From Bursaphelenchus xylophilus (taxonomy: Eukaryota > Nematoda > Chromadorea > Rhabditida > Aphelenchoididae), in NCBI GenBank assembly GCA_904066235.2, contig CAJFCV020000003.1, forward strand, positions 5,208,001 through 5,272,000: 64,000 nt of DNA. The letters are read 5' to 3'. The notes beneath the pieces were generated by a model. The model searched no databases and was not told the DNA's origin. It worked only from the letters and a program-made list of their open reading frames with translations. Each line of letters opens with the position of its first letter. The first letter of the stretch is position 1. Shown here piece by piece: positions 35,549 through 47,636 of this stretch. Both the position numbers and the translations under genes were made by a program.

Positions 35549-37646
35549 TTAGCTCAAAATAGTTGCAATTCCATTACTATAATGTTTACCCTGACTAGAG
35601 GATTTGGAAGATGGCCGGAGGGCGTTAAATAGACCTCCAAGTCTGTCATGAGATCGCCGCATATCCTTTTGGGATCTGGCAAGGTTCTGCTCTTTGCCTT
35701 TTGTATCCGCACTTTGAGCTCTTTCTACAAATGCATTTTTATTGATCATTTAGGAACTGCTTTACCTCGAGGATGAGAATATTTTGCTACTCCATTTTGC
35801 TTTGCACCTTGAGTTTGAGGTCTTTCATTGGCATCTGCTACTTGTTTTTGTTTCTCTTGAAGTCTCGCTGATCGGGCGGAGTCAAAATCAGTATCACTAC
35901 ATTCAGCCTGGGCTATTGGGGCTGCTCTGTAATCAGGCTGAGTGTAATGTTGACTGTGCGGTCGAGAGACGTTTCTTTGGGGGTTTGCTGGTGGTATCTT
36001 CCCATTTGATGATGATATAGGTCTTCTGCAATAATATTTCTACTATTTGTTGTTATTTTGGCCGATACTCACATCCGTCTCAGACTCACCTTTTGATTTC
36101 ATCACTTTTTTCTATGTTTCCCCTCCTTAATGGCTGAGCGGAGTCCACTGGTTTTCTCTCGTGTCCATTGCTGAGCGGTTCGTTGTTATAACTCTTACTT
36201 CGAGGGACTTCGTTAATTTCTGGTGGAGTATTGGAGTTGGATCCTCTCCTTTGACGATACTGAATCGGTTTCTGTTCTTCTGGTTTCACATATCCATTAA
36301 CCTTTTTCTGATTACTCGGTTGTCCATCGTCCTGTGGATAGATGGTTTGTTGGGCTTGAGGTCGAATGGGCTTATCGTGTTGGATTCTTCTGATATGAGT
36401 CTTTTTGGATACAATCATGTCATATAATTTGTCCCGGTATTCTTGAACAGTGAGCTGAATGTGATCGGGAAGGGGAAGGGTGACGTCATAATGCAAAGCT
36501 GGTTCCTCTGCAGGATTATGGAACTGCAGAACATAAGGATGCACAAGACATTGCTCGACGTTCAATCTTTTGTGAGGAGCGAAGAGAAGGAGTCGGTTAA
36601 CCAGATCAATGGCATGAGGATTGGGACAATGTAGGAGGATTTCTAGAGGTTTCTTGGGACGTTGAGGCATTTTCTCGAGCACGGATTGGGCATAATGGGA
36701 GCCGATACTATCAATGTCGGCCTGAAGAGTGAGGTCCTCTTTGGATATTCCACTTACCTTGCTCGGCTTGTTTATTGAATTCATTATACGCTCTATTTGA
36801 TTTATGGTCGAACTGCCGGGAAAGAGCGCCCGCCCAAGCAGCATTTCCGCTAAAATGCACCCAAGACTCCACATGTCCACCCCTTTCGTGTATCGTTTTG
36901 CAGCCAGCAGAATCTCGGGTGATCTGTACCATCGTGTAGCAACGTATTCCTGCAAATTGCATCAATAAAATCACTGTAAGAGTAGTCTCTTACCGTTAAT
37001 TCGGGCATATTTTGTCCCTCTGGGTAGTCCTCCAGCTGAAAAAGTAATGGTGAGAATAACAAAGTTAAAATTTAAACGTTTAATTATAATACCATTTATA
37101 AACATGATGGTAGAACCCACCTGACTTAAAGATCTGGCCAATCCAAAGTCGGCTAATTTTACGCGACAATCAGCATCCAACAAGACATTCGAAGGCTTCA
37201 AATCTCTATGCAAAACATTCCCAGAATGCAAGTATCTTACAGCACGAAACAATTGGCACATTATATATTGTTTGTGTATGTCCTTGAGGATTGTCATCTT
37301 TTTTATGACATTGTGCAAATCGGCCTCCATGTATTCGAAGACCAGATAAATGTCCCTATAAAGTTGAATCAGATACAATAAAGGCTTACTTGTCGTTTTC
37401 GGCTCGTAGGATGTTGAATAGTTTGACGATATTGGGATGCCGGCCAAACTCTTGAAGGAACATAATCTCACGGAACGTTCTTTGAGCATCGGTCTGGTTC
37501 CGGAAGGCGTCAAAGATCTTCTTCAAGGCGACGGTGTCCTTGGTCCTCTTATCTGTCGCCTTCCAAACGATACCATAAGCACCCTTTCCCAGTCGTTTGT
37601 GAAGATCGTACTTCTCACGGATCTGTGGCTCCACATCGTCGGACAT
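35549..37646 (-). CDS. mapk-15: MAPK15 (ERK7/ERK8) atypical MAP kinase
   Basis: Exons (minus): 37646-37390, 37355-37121, 37035-36994, 36949-36090, 36025-35766, 35724-35549; 609 residues. The kinase domain occupies about 12-305: [31 protein letters not shown] (the ERK7 signature), [14 protein letters not shown] and activation loop [13 protein letters not shown] split by an intron after the Thr. A basic, polar C-terminal tail of about 300 residues follows, as in ERK7/8, which is self-activated and short-lived. Known roles: cilia and secretion control. The start MSDD was chosen because a splice acceptor (cctttcag) lies 11 bases upstream; an in-frame ATG further up is less likely. Confidence 0.93.
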
Positions 37647-40103
37647 GACTGTTAACCCTGAAAGGATGATAGTCCTGTCAGTCGGTTTTGCAAGCCCAGC
37701 ACGCCGTCCGATTATTTCCAAACAATGCGAAGGGGAAAACGGCATTTCTTTCACCTTTTCCGCGCCTGGGGCGTGGTCGAGGCCGACTTTGGATTTTAAA
37801 GCGAACCGAGGCCAGGGTCAAGTTGGATGGGCCGGGTTACGCGCCATATTATCATAAAAACTGTTAAAGTTCAAAGAATAACTGAAATTGGGAACGGAAT
37901 AAATTCTTTGCAGATGACCGGCTCTGGTCCTAATACTCTCTGGCAAAAAAAGGAAATGGGGTTACGGAAATCGCAGCATGAGGTTCTGACAGGAAAATGG
38001 TTCTGCAAAAATACATAACAAACGGTAATTATTAGCCGAATATTCCAATTCCCGATCGAGTTTTCCGGTATTAATCCCTGTTTACGTAATGCTAACAGTC
38101 CCGAGGAGTTATCGACGTCATTGCCGCTCCAGACTTTTGGATAATTCTAAAGAGAAGCATGCTTGTTGCGATCGAGAGCGAAATAAGAGTTAAACTGAAT
38201 GTAAACCGAATCTGTCCCCGAGGAGGAATAAGTCAAGTTCATTCGAACGACATTTGGCGAGACAAGCGCGTCGGCCCAACGGATTCCGACTCTCGAATTA
38301 GGGCATTACAAAGTCGATCCCCATTTATCATTCATTGGGAAAACAAGGCCCCAAAATCTCCTTAAGGTGTTCCCGGGACTTCTGGCCATCTCCGTCATCC
38401 GCGGCCTTCTCGTTCCCAACCTGCTTTCCCTTATAAATACCACTTCGAGGCCTATTTGGCCTCTACGTTGCGTCGCTATAACAACCAAAAAAAGCCACAA
38501 AAAAGAGAGCCTCGAGGGATATGGGGTGGGGTGCGCAGACCTGCATTTACTGCAAGCGGGACAGGTGAGTGGGGCCAGTAAGATATATTATGTCCCCATA
38601 AGATGGGTTCTGGCATCTGAATGGCCGGTCATACCTCAGGGGAATTAAAATTATCTAAAAATATAAGAAAACTGAATTGCCGACTCATAATGATGATAAA
38701 ATAAAGTAAAGAAAATACGGAGATGCACAAGATATTATGAAGAGAATGATTTACAAGGAAAGTAGCCCAAGTGTTATTCTCAGATTTCCTTCACATTTTG
38801 CGCACATGCCAGGCAACCTATCAATTGATGAAAGTCTTTGCTCGCGTTTTGCAGAAAAATCTAACGAGCCGAGAGAGTAGTCACATAGAAAACACTTTTT
38901 GGCCGTTCTTTGCCAGTTTCATGCGGAGAAAAACTGATCTTTTTTGTAGTCGCCTTCTCTGGCAGAATCAGGAATAAAACTTTTCACGCCAAAATTCGCA
39001 AAAAAGTCACATTTTTGACGACTTTCGATCTAAAAGTCTCTTGTGAAAATTTATCATACATCTTGCAAAAAATTAGTCTAAATTTGTGCAAAGTTTCATC
39101 AAAATTGGGGTACTTCTCCTACAAGATCTTATTGTACTTGGAAAATATCAAATTTTGGTTTAAAGTGGATTGTCAAGTTGTTCAAACCAGTTTGGATCGA
39201 ACGAGATGCGAAGATCGATGATGGACATGGTAATTACTGACGACTTGGGATTAATTACTTTTGTATTTGCATTTGTTTTATTCAGTTTTGATTTGACAAC
39301 CCCGAAGTGGGATCCGTCTCTTTTTTTTATTGCCTTCTCCGATGACGATGACACAAGTGATGAAACCATCGCCCGCGATGCCGAACGGACCCTTCTTTCC
39401 AATTAAACGGGTCACGGCTTTACAGGGCGAGGGCATCTGGAAACGATGACAAAAGGGCTTGTAATTAGACGGAGGCTAACCCACATTTCATGCCATTATG
39501 CATATTTTTATTGAAAAAAGAAGCCCGGATTTATGTCATCCAACCTTTCTCCGAGCGAAACTTCTGGCGTCAATGTTTTTTGACATCTTTGAAGGTGCGG
39601 TAAAAATTGGTTTCAACATATGAAAATTTTTTTAATGACTAGTCGTATTACTGTAATAGATTTGAATCTTTTTTACAAACGGGGTTGTCGGTTGGTTTCA
39701 TGTTTATGAAGCCTTGTTATACTGAATGCAACAGCAAATTTTTGCCGCACTTGTCACAAGACTAGGCTTTGCCTAGGCCATTCCAAAAAAAATCCAAAAT
39801 ATCCCGCTTTCTCGCAGTAAACATAAACATCGTGTAATTTCGGAGTTGCAGCAGATATCGTGATGATAAGTGAGCTCCACCCCTCCCTCAATCCTCCTTC
39901 CCTCTTTGGCGCCGCCGGTTTTCTTGAAACCATCTTCCTTTAGCCGCTGGCATTTTGCGCGCAAGGTTCTAGATGACCCTTCGAACTCGATGACAGATCT
40001 CGGGTTGGGTCTCGCGATCACCCTTTTCCCGGCGCTCTGAGACGTTTTTTCCGTGGATGTTAACCTTGAGTCGCGTAATTACTTAATCTTTTTTCTGTTT
40101 CAG
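37647..40103. other. Long intergenic region between MAPK15 and the DEX-1-like gene
   Basis: Probable divergent promoter region. Contains MITE copy C (38753-39122). The other open frames overlap on opposite strands and show no family features. A splice acceptor (ctgtttcag) ends exactly at the downstream ATG. Confidence 0.45.
38753..39122. mobile_element. MITE family 1, copy C (inverted, degenerate)
   Basis: In reverse complement it aligns with copy B over most of its length (aagtttcatcaaaat, cgactttcgatctaaaa, ctttgctcgcgttttgcag in its own order). The right terminus has lost about 20 bases and several internal blocks are missing. Left end acaaggaaagtagcccaagt is a decayed TIR. Confidence 0.6.
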
Positions 40104-43100
40104 ATGGGGGTTTTTTTCCGAACTCGGATCCCGGGACTTCTGATATTTGCATATTACATCAGTTTGCTGTCATCTGCAGATCCCACGAAAGGTAAATTTG
40201 CCGCTCATTCCTTAAAAGTTTTGTTGATGGATGGTGATCTTGGGGGAGATAAGAGTGACATGGAGTTTACCGCATTCTTCGCCCTTAATTTGACCCGACA
40301 AACCGAGATGAGGTTCGAAATGAAATTCAGGATCCGTTTTTACCCTTTCTGAAGGGATAATGGCAGGGCTCTCCTTTCCTTCGCCTTCCCTCAGAGTAAT
40401 GATCTTAATGAGCACATTTAAGTAAATCTCCTGAGGGAAAGTCCGGTCTCGCGGCTGGTTTGCACTTTGTTTGTACAACCTCAAAATCCAGTGATCCGAC
40501 ACTTTCTCTCCTCGGTTCTTCGAGGATGGGAATACTTTCGCCATTCTCAGAAATCAAATAAATTAGATTCGAATCAAGGGAAAACACACATCGGCTTCCA
40601 AATTTATTAGATGGGGTCACCAATTCTCAGGGAAAGCGGAAGAATGTCAGCGAGTCAGTTAAAAACATTACTTACTCCTCCGTGGGAGGTTTATAGAGCT
40701 AAGTCACCAACATCCAATTTTCCTTAAATTTTGGAAAAAATAAGATCATTTAGATCGAATACGGCTGCGACGACAATTTAATGGCCACGGACCCCAGATT
40801 GACCTAAACATTACGGTGCCCTATATATTCAGTGCTCGTTTATATCCCTATGGACAATCGAAGGGAGATCACATCACACAATTAGATCCTCAACCAATAG
40901 ACCTTCATACTCCATTAAAATTGTTTGGACGAAATTATGAGACATTGCTCATCCATAAAGATGGATACCTAAGTCTTTCCCCATCCAGTAACTTCTTTCC
41001 CACTGATAACGAACGACCAGTTATTGCATTGTTTTGGATGCCGTCAAAAGGCGGAAGGGTGTATTTTAGAGAGACTACGGAAACTTCCATTCTGTCATTG
41101 GTGCAAAACGAAGTTAATATTCAATATCGGTATGGAAAAGAATTTAAACCGAGTTCTGTGCTAATCGTAACTTGGGAAGGGACGTTTAGTGTGGCCGATG
41201 AGGTAAAATACGATTCAAAAATTATCAATTCTAAATTGTAGAGAACAGAAGGGAATATTTTCCAAGTTGCCATTGTTCTCTCTAATCAAGGTACCTTTGC
41301 ACATTTTGTTTACAGCAGACTGGTATCCAACAACAACGCCGCTGTAAGTGGTTTAAAGTTTATTTTTATCATCATCAATTTCAATAAGAATTTATTGTTT
41401 TTTAGGCCGGCTTCAGCGGTTCTCCCTTTACAGAAGCTCATTTTTATCTTCCCGGTTCTGGCACTCCAACATCATCACATCTGGTTGAGAAATCGAATAT
41501 TGGAATTCCAGGAGAATGGCTCTTCAGAATCGATGACTCCCAGATATATTTGTGTGGAGCCGGCTTCAAAGGGCTCGAATGTGTGGATTCCTGTAGTCCC
41601 AATCAATGGTATCTGGACTGTTCTCGGGAATGTCATTGCCATTCTGGAGTGGCTTGTAATACCGAGACTGGTGTCTGTCCCAATAATCAATGCAGTCCTG
41701 GTTGGACAAATGCTCCGAGATGTGATGAGGATGTGGATGAATGTCTCGACTCTCTCCATATTTGTCCCGAGGAGCAGCCTGATTGTGTGAACACAGCCGG
41801 ATCTTATCTATGTCTATGTTTTGAATACGATAACACAACAAACTCCTGCCGATCTAAACAAAGCGGTAATCGGATTCCGACGGAGAAGATCCCGGTCTCA
41901 GTCATGCCACTGGTCCCTCAAATTGCCCAGAAGGCCACGCCGAAACAGTCGATTAAGTCGAGGGATTCGTTGACAACTTCATTCTCCGTAGATTCCTTTG
42001 GCCCATCAATGACATCAGTGTCCCAATTGCAGACTATTGCTCCCATATTTGCTCAAACAGATCATCCGTTGACAATCCAGCCAGTGTTGGGCACAAGGGC
42101 GAGATCCCCATCAAGTTCAACTACCCTGATTACCCCTCCACCAGCACCCATTTGCCCTCAATGTGATCAGAATGGTCATTGTGAAGGGAATGAATGTGTC
42201 TGCAACACTGGATGGACTGGAAATGGAATTGTAAGGATGATTATTGATCATAGACGTCAAGAAATTCTTTTCAGGAATGCATCGATCTCAATGAGTGTGC
42301 TCAAGATGGCATCTGTGGAGCCAATGCTCTGTGCCAAAATACCCTAGGATCATACCAATGTGTTTGTGACGTGGGATTTGTGGCCACAGGGCAAGGATGC
42401 GTAGATTTGGATGAATGCTCGGAGGGATTGGTGACTTGTAGAGGGGGAGTTACAGCCAGATGTGTCAATAAACCAGGAGGGTTTGAATGTCAATGTGCTC
42501 CAGGGTACACTGGCTCGCCTGAGGGTCCTCAAGGTTGTCAAGGTGAGCAATATTGCGACAATTTAGTAATCATTACATCATCTCCACTAAATGAAATTCT
42601 TCTAAAACCAATGACTAAACTTTCAGACATCAATGAATGTGACACCCCTGAACTCTACTGTGGAAATAAGGCCAAATGTAAAAACAATCCGGGTTCGTAC
42701 TCTTGCGAATGCTTCGAGGGATACGAAAAAGCTCACAATTCGACGACATGCGTGGACATAAACGAATGCCTTTTAAGCCCATGTGATTCATCAGCTGTTT
42801 GTACTAACCTGGATGGCACATTTCAATGTAAATGTGTTGATGGATTCGTTGGAAACGGAATTGAATGTAGAGGTAATCTTAGGAGTCATAATGTCATCAT
42901 TTTGTAGAAACAATTCTATTCCCCACTGGAAGACAGACTTCGGCTTTGCCTCAAACGGATAATGCAGTCATGCCTTATCGACTGGAACAACCACTTAAGG
43001 TGTTCGGAAAGGAATTCGAAGTGGTTTTTGTAGGTTTCAACAACCATCCGGCCATACAAAATATATTCAGATATCAGCCAACGGACTTGTGAGCTTTGAT

Positions 43101-44919
43101 CGGGCTTTCAGTGAGCCTGTTCTGAACCCGGAGTCATTGAGATCTATTGTTTTTTATCCGCTGCACGACTCATACAAGTCAAAGCCCGAGAGTTCTGTCA
43201 CCTTTAAAGAAATAACTGGTATGAAAATATTAAACGTCATGGTTTAAACATTCAATTTCAGAATCCGACGCTACAAACTACGGTCTCTTAAGCCGAGCAT
43301 CTCTTCTGGTCCAGAATAAATTCAATATGCTCAGGTTTCATGCTAATCGTTTATTGGTCGTGACCTACGAAAAACTGTCGGTTTTAAATTCTTTCAACCA
43401 AAATACTTTCCAACTTGTGATTGCGCAATCGAATGACGCATCATTTGTCATCTATCTCTATGAGAATGTCGATGAGGACAGTAACTCAGCGATTGTTGGC
43501 TTCTCTTATCCCAATGGTATGGTCTCAGTCCCCGCCAAAACAATCGCCAAGACCTCTAACGTAGGACAGAAGGGGAAATGGATCTGGAAGATCGATAATC
43601 CCCACAGAATCGAGAATTGCCCGGCAGGAAAAAGGGAGCCCCCTTTCTGCGAAGATGGTAAGTGATAATGAAAATTTGTACAGTATGTTAGCCTTCATTA
43701 AACAAAATATTTTTTTAAAGACTGTACCCCAGGACGATGGGGATTCTCTTGCGAAAAAAAATGCAAATGTGCCGACGGAATGCCCTGCGATTTTGGAAGT
43801 GGATTTTGTGCAAATGGAAAGTGCGCTTCAGGGTTTGAAGGTCCGAGTTGCGGAAACGGTAAGTCCAGGATATTTGGTCTTCTAATCACTGTATGTAGAT
43901 ATTGATGAATGTCAAAGAGAAATACACAATTGTCATGTCGACGCTGTTTGCACAAATACATATGGCTCTTTCACTTGTAAATGTCGTCCTTTGTTTGCCG
44001 GAGACGGTGTGTCTGTTTGCAAAGGTATGTTGTTCATAATTTGTGTACGTCACACATCAATATAACGGTGGTCATCATATAAGTTCTGGAATTTTTTTCG
44101 AAATCACAATTTTCGGTGCACAAAAAAGTCGACTCGGAAATTGAAAAATCGGCGTCGACTTAAGCTGGTCTAGCATTTGGCGGGGTACACCAACCTTGAA
44201 TTTTGTCCATTTTATGGACCATCCTTTATGTACCCACCGGTATATGAATATCGTAATAATCAATTTTTTCAGAGATCGATGAATGTTTCAAACGCTTCAA
44301 CAAGAGTTGTGCCCCCCACAGTCGATGTGATACCACAAATCCCGATTACCCGGAATGTGTGTGCATAGACAGATATCACGGAGATGGAAGACGACTGTGT
44401 CAGCCAGATCTAACAACCACTACTCCATTATCCACATTACCAACGACTACTACTGTAGTGCCAAAAATCATCGTTCCCAAAGAATCAGAGGAAGACATAC
44501 CATTCAACATGAGGACATGGACCTCAGTAGAGAGTAAGGCGGAAGTTACTCAGCCTATTAAGACAACTGAGGCTACAACAACTAAGAAGATACCACAACG
44601 ACCCAAAGTAGACGTGGCCAAAGATTATGATGACACGGATAATGATATCACGGTCGGATCCAAATTGGAGGATACGATAGAAACATCAAGTAGTAAGTGA
44701 TTAAATATTATAAATCCAACCGACCTTGTTCTAGTACTCTTCCTGATCGTCCCAGGTGTAGTAGTCGGAGTGTGGCTAGTTCTGGTGATGGTCGTCCTAG
44801 TCCAGTGTTGTCGAAGGCGGAGGAATGTCCGCCTAACCAAATATTCGCCGCAAATGATGAGCTATGGCCAACATGGCGCCAATACAACGTCATCATATTT
44901 CGGACCCAATCTCAATTGA
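40104..44919 (+). CDS. DEX-1-like transmembrane protein with NIDO and EGF domains
   Basis: Thirteen exons (40104-40191, 40754-41202, 41242-41343, 41406-42230, 42275-42542, 42627-42872, 42908-43029, 43071-43218, 43262-43657, 43721-43858, 43899-44024, 44273-44692, 44735-44919) give 1170 residues. Signal peptide at 1-25 (LLIFAYYISLLSS). First nidogen-like (NIDO) domain about 55-210, with LLIHKDGYLSLS and VLIVTWEG. Then Cys-rich/EGF modules, a Ser/Thr/Pro linker, calcium-binding EGF repeats (DINECD, DLDECS), a second NIDO-like domain about 670-880, three more EGF modules, a Thr-rich stalk, one membrane helix near 1112-1132 and a basic cytoplasmic tail. Layout fits C. elegans DEX-1, an adhesion/matrix protein of epithelia and dendrites. 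The ATG follows a splice acceptor directly. Confidence 0.85.
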
Positions 44920-45070
44920 CCTCAGATGTTTGTAAATTGTCGTTGTACTTATTATATCGTTAATAAAAGGCACAAAACTGACCTCGCCCTCATTCCTAGC
45001 GCCACCTCGTCGGAGATCAGATCACTGGAGGGCATCTCCTCGTTAATTCGGGCCTCCGCACCGCCAAACG

Positions 45071-46914
45071 ATGAGACCCTTTTTATTTTCTTACCTCAGA
45101 CTATGCCATCGACATGTTCCCAGAATTTCCTTGTTATTCCAAAACCAATGTTTTCGTCTGCTCTTAATTCTAGCTGGGGTACTACTAGGGGCTTCAATGT
45201 GGTACAGGACGACAAACTTATGGACTCTAAAGAACATGGCCGATAATTTTATCGGAAAAGCACATTTAAGAAGGGAGATTGTGATAGGGGCATTCCATCG
45301 ACTAACAGAAGAGCAGAATATCAGGGGAAATTATGTTGTAAGTGGCGATGCCCTCACGCTTACTTATTATATTGTTTAGATAATCCAATTCATCGGGGAT
45401 ACTCTCATTCCCCATGATCTCTATTGTACTAGCTACAACAAAAATGGTGATAAACATACCTCGAGGGCTTTAATTCAAAGGATCCACCAAGGAAAACGAG
45501 GGGCCAATAATGTTTGTGCATGGGCAGGACATCTGGCAGAATGCGAAGTTATATCCTCAAATCTGGAGACGGTCAGGTATGGCACTCTGAATTCTATAAG
45601 TCGTTTTTTAGCCTCTCTACAATACCCTCTCCCGATCAGAATGAACAACTTCCCATTTCAATAGAAAAAGTTCACAAAGAGGCTAAAAAGCATAAACTAG
45701 TCGTATGTGTGGCTCCAATGTATATCTACACCGACTGGAAGATCATGGTTACCGGAATTGAAACCTGGTTAGCGTTGGGGGCCACTAAACTGGTATTCCC
45801 AATTCAATCAATCTCGAGGACGTCAATGGAAATCCTGAGAAGATATGAGCTTAAAGGGATTGTCATCACCCGACCTTGGCCTAAATGGCCAGTTCTGTCA
45901 GACACTAACCCCAATGGACTTGTCTTATCCCGAGGGATCGAGGAATCTCATGTTAATTGCCTTCATTTCGTTAAATCTTTTGCTGAAATGGTCGCATTCA
46001 CTGACATTGATGACATGCTTATTCCCCCAGAGCCGTCGAAAGTTACTCCAGGAATAAACGTTGGACTTTTAGAGGTAAAAAGAATCAACAGTAAACGTAA
46101 TAGTACTTTAGGGATTATTCAAAGAGCATCCGCAAGCCGGCTCTCTGCTCTTCGAACACCGTGATGTGCAATTTGTTTTACCCGAAGAGAAAGCAAATGA
46201 GACTTTAAGGTCATTCAACTTCCGTTTTCTACATAATACGAAATGGAAACAAAATTGTTTTATCTGGAGGATGAAAACTAGAGTGGTAGTGAATGCAAGT
46301 AAGTATAGGATTTAGAAAAACTTTCTAGTGATGACTATAAAATTCAAAAAAATTTCTTAAGGTCGTGTGGACACTGTTAACATGCATGAAACCGGGATCC
46401 ATCGACTTGGCTATGTTCAGATCAGGGTACCCTGTCGAAAAGGACATTTCTATCATTTGAGGCATTCCTACAAAAACATGGCCTCAAATCAATGGAAACT
46501 GGATATGAATCCCTTGTCGAACATGCTAGATAACCAATGGCAACGAAGGTTAACAGACACTTTCCACGATCTCTCAAATATTACATTAGAACAGTCCTCG
46601 ATTGATTCGTTCGAGGACCTAGATCAATGTGTAATGAAGGTCACAGAAGAGCATTTTACTCTTAGGGTGTCCAGATGTATGACTCCTCATGTCTGTTTCA
46701 CTCGGAAAGCCACGTAAGATAACGAATAGAAAGAGGTATCTGAGATCTTTACAGAAACAGCACATGTGTAGCGGCAGATGCAAACTACGGATTTGCACGA
46801 TCGGGAGAAGACTTCATTATAGCGCCATTAAATACACAACTAGTAAACAGTGCCAGCAATTGCGACGCGCCAATGCCCAAGTTTACCTCCGGTTCTCATT
46901 TTTACTTACCGTAA
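45071..46914 (+). CDS. Glycosyltransferase family 92 (DUF23) type II membrane protein
   Basis: Exons 45071-45337, 45380-45576, 45612-46074, 46112-46298, 46362-46713 and 46755-46914 give 541 residues. A basic N-terminus and one hydrophobic anchor (LLLILAGVLLGASMW, about 31-45) fit a Golgi type II enzyme. The GT92 core has VVCVAPMYIYTDW and the metal-binding FTDIDDMLIP, followed by GSLLFEH and a late NMHETGIH. The last exon was recovered by splicing at 46713 (cac|gtaaga) to 46755; it adds STCVAADANYGF and ends FYLP. Known members add galactose to core fucose on N-glycans (C. elegans GALT-1). It starts 151 bases after the DEX-1-like stop on the same strand, close enough for an operon. Confidence 0.85.
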
Positions 46915-47636
46915 TTGGTATGAATAGATGGTATACATTAGGTGTAAAGATAGCAGAATCGAAAGTTCAAACATGGAGAATAAACCAAGCAAAAAAATTC
47001 AACAATCCATTAAGATTTTGTATTGTGGATTACTGTAACGTTACAGTAATCTGTAACCCAACAAAAATATTTATCCCGTTCAACGGGAAGACTTGACACA
47101 TAAATAGAACGAGTCAAGTGTTTCCCTTCGTTATCATGCACACACGCTCATGCTCAATCTCCCTTGCACCTTTTTGTGCTGCACATTGTGGAATTCTTTT
47201 TTGACTTTATGCACAACCATTAAATACTATTTTGTTTTTATCAGTTTAAAATTTTGCGACCGGTTTTTAGTGGAATCTTTTGGCCAAAAAATACTAAGAA
47301 CTTGTTTTTTGTTTCCTAGAATAAAGTGCGAAGATGTTTATGGGACTATCAGATGGCATTATGACTCTATTTTTCTAGATATATGTGACACTATGTGCAT
47401 TGCCGCTAATAATTTTTGAAGTGAGATAAGAAAAATCTTTGAAAAACCTATTCTCGAAACATTTACATTACTGGCTACTTTTGTTTGTTTTTTACTTCAT
47501 CGGAGTTTACTGCTTAGCTATTCGTTGCATTTCATACCTTTTGAATGACTCAGCGATTCTTTTTGGTCTTTCCTCCGATGTTTAATTCTTGTTTTTCAGA
47601 GTTTTCTTAATCTCCAGTGGAAGATTTTAGAAGGGA
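46915..47636. other. Intergenic upstream of the HIP1R gene
   Basis: No gene seen. It holds a perfect 24-base palindrome at 47028-47051 (gattactgtaac followed by its reverse complement). Otherwise AT-rich. Confidence 0.45.

Noticed and set aside
46367..46717. GT92 gene ending at the stop at 46717
   Set aside because: A donor at 46714 and an acceptor at 46753-46754 add an in-phase, family-like C-terminal exon.
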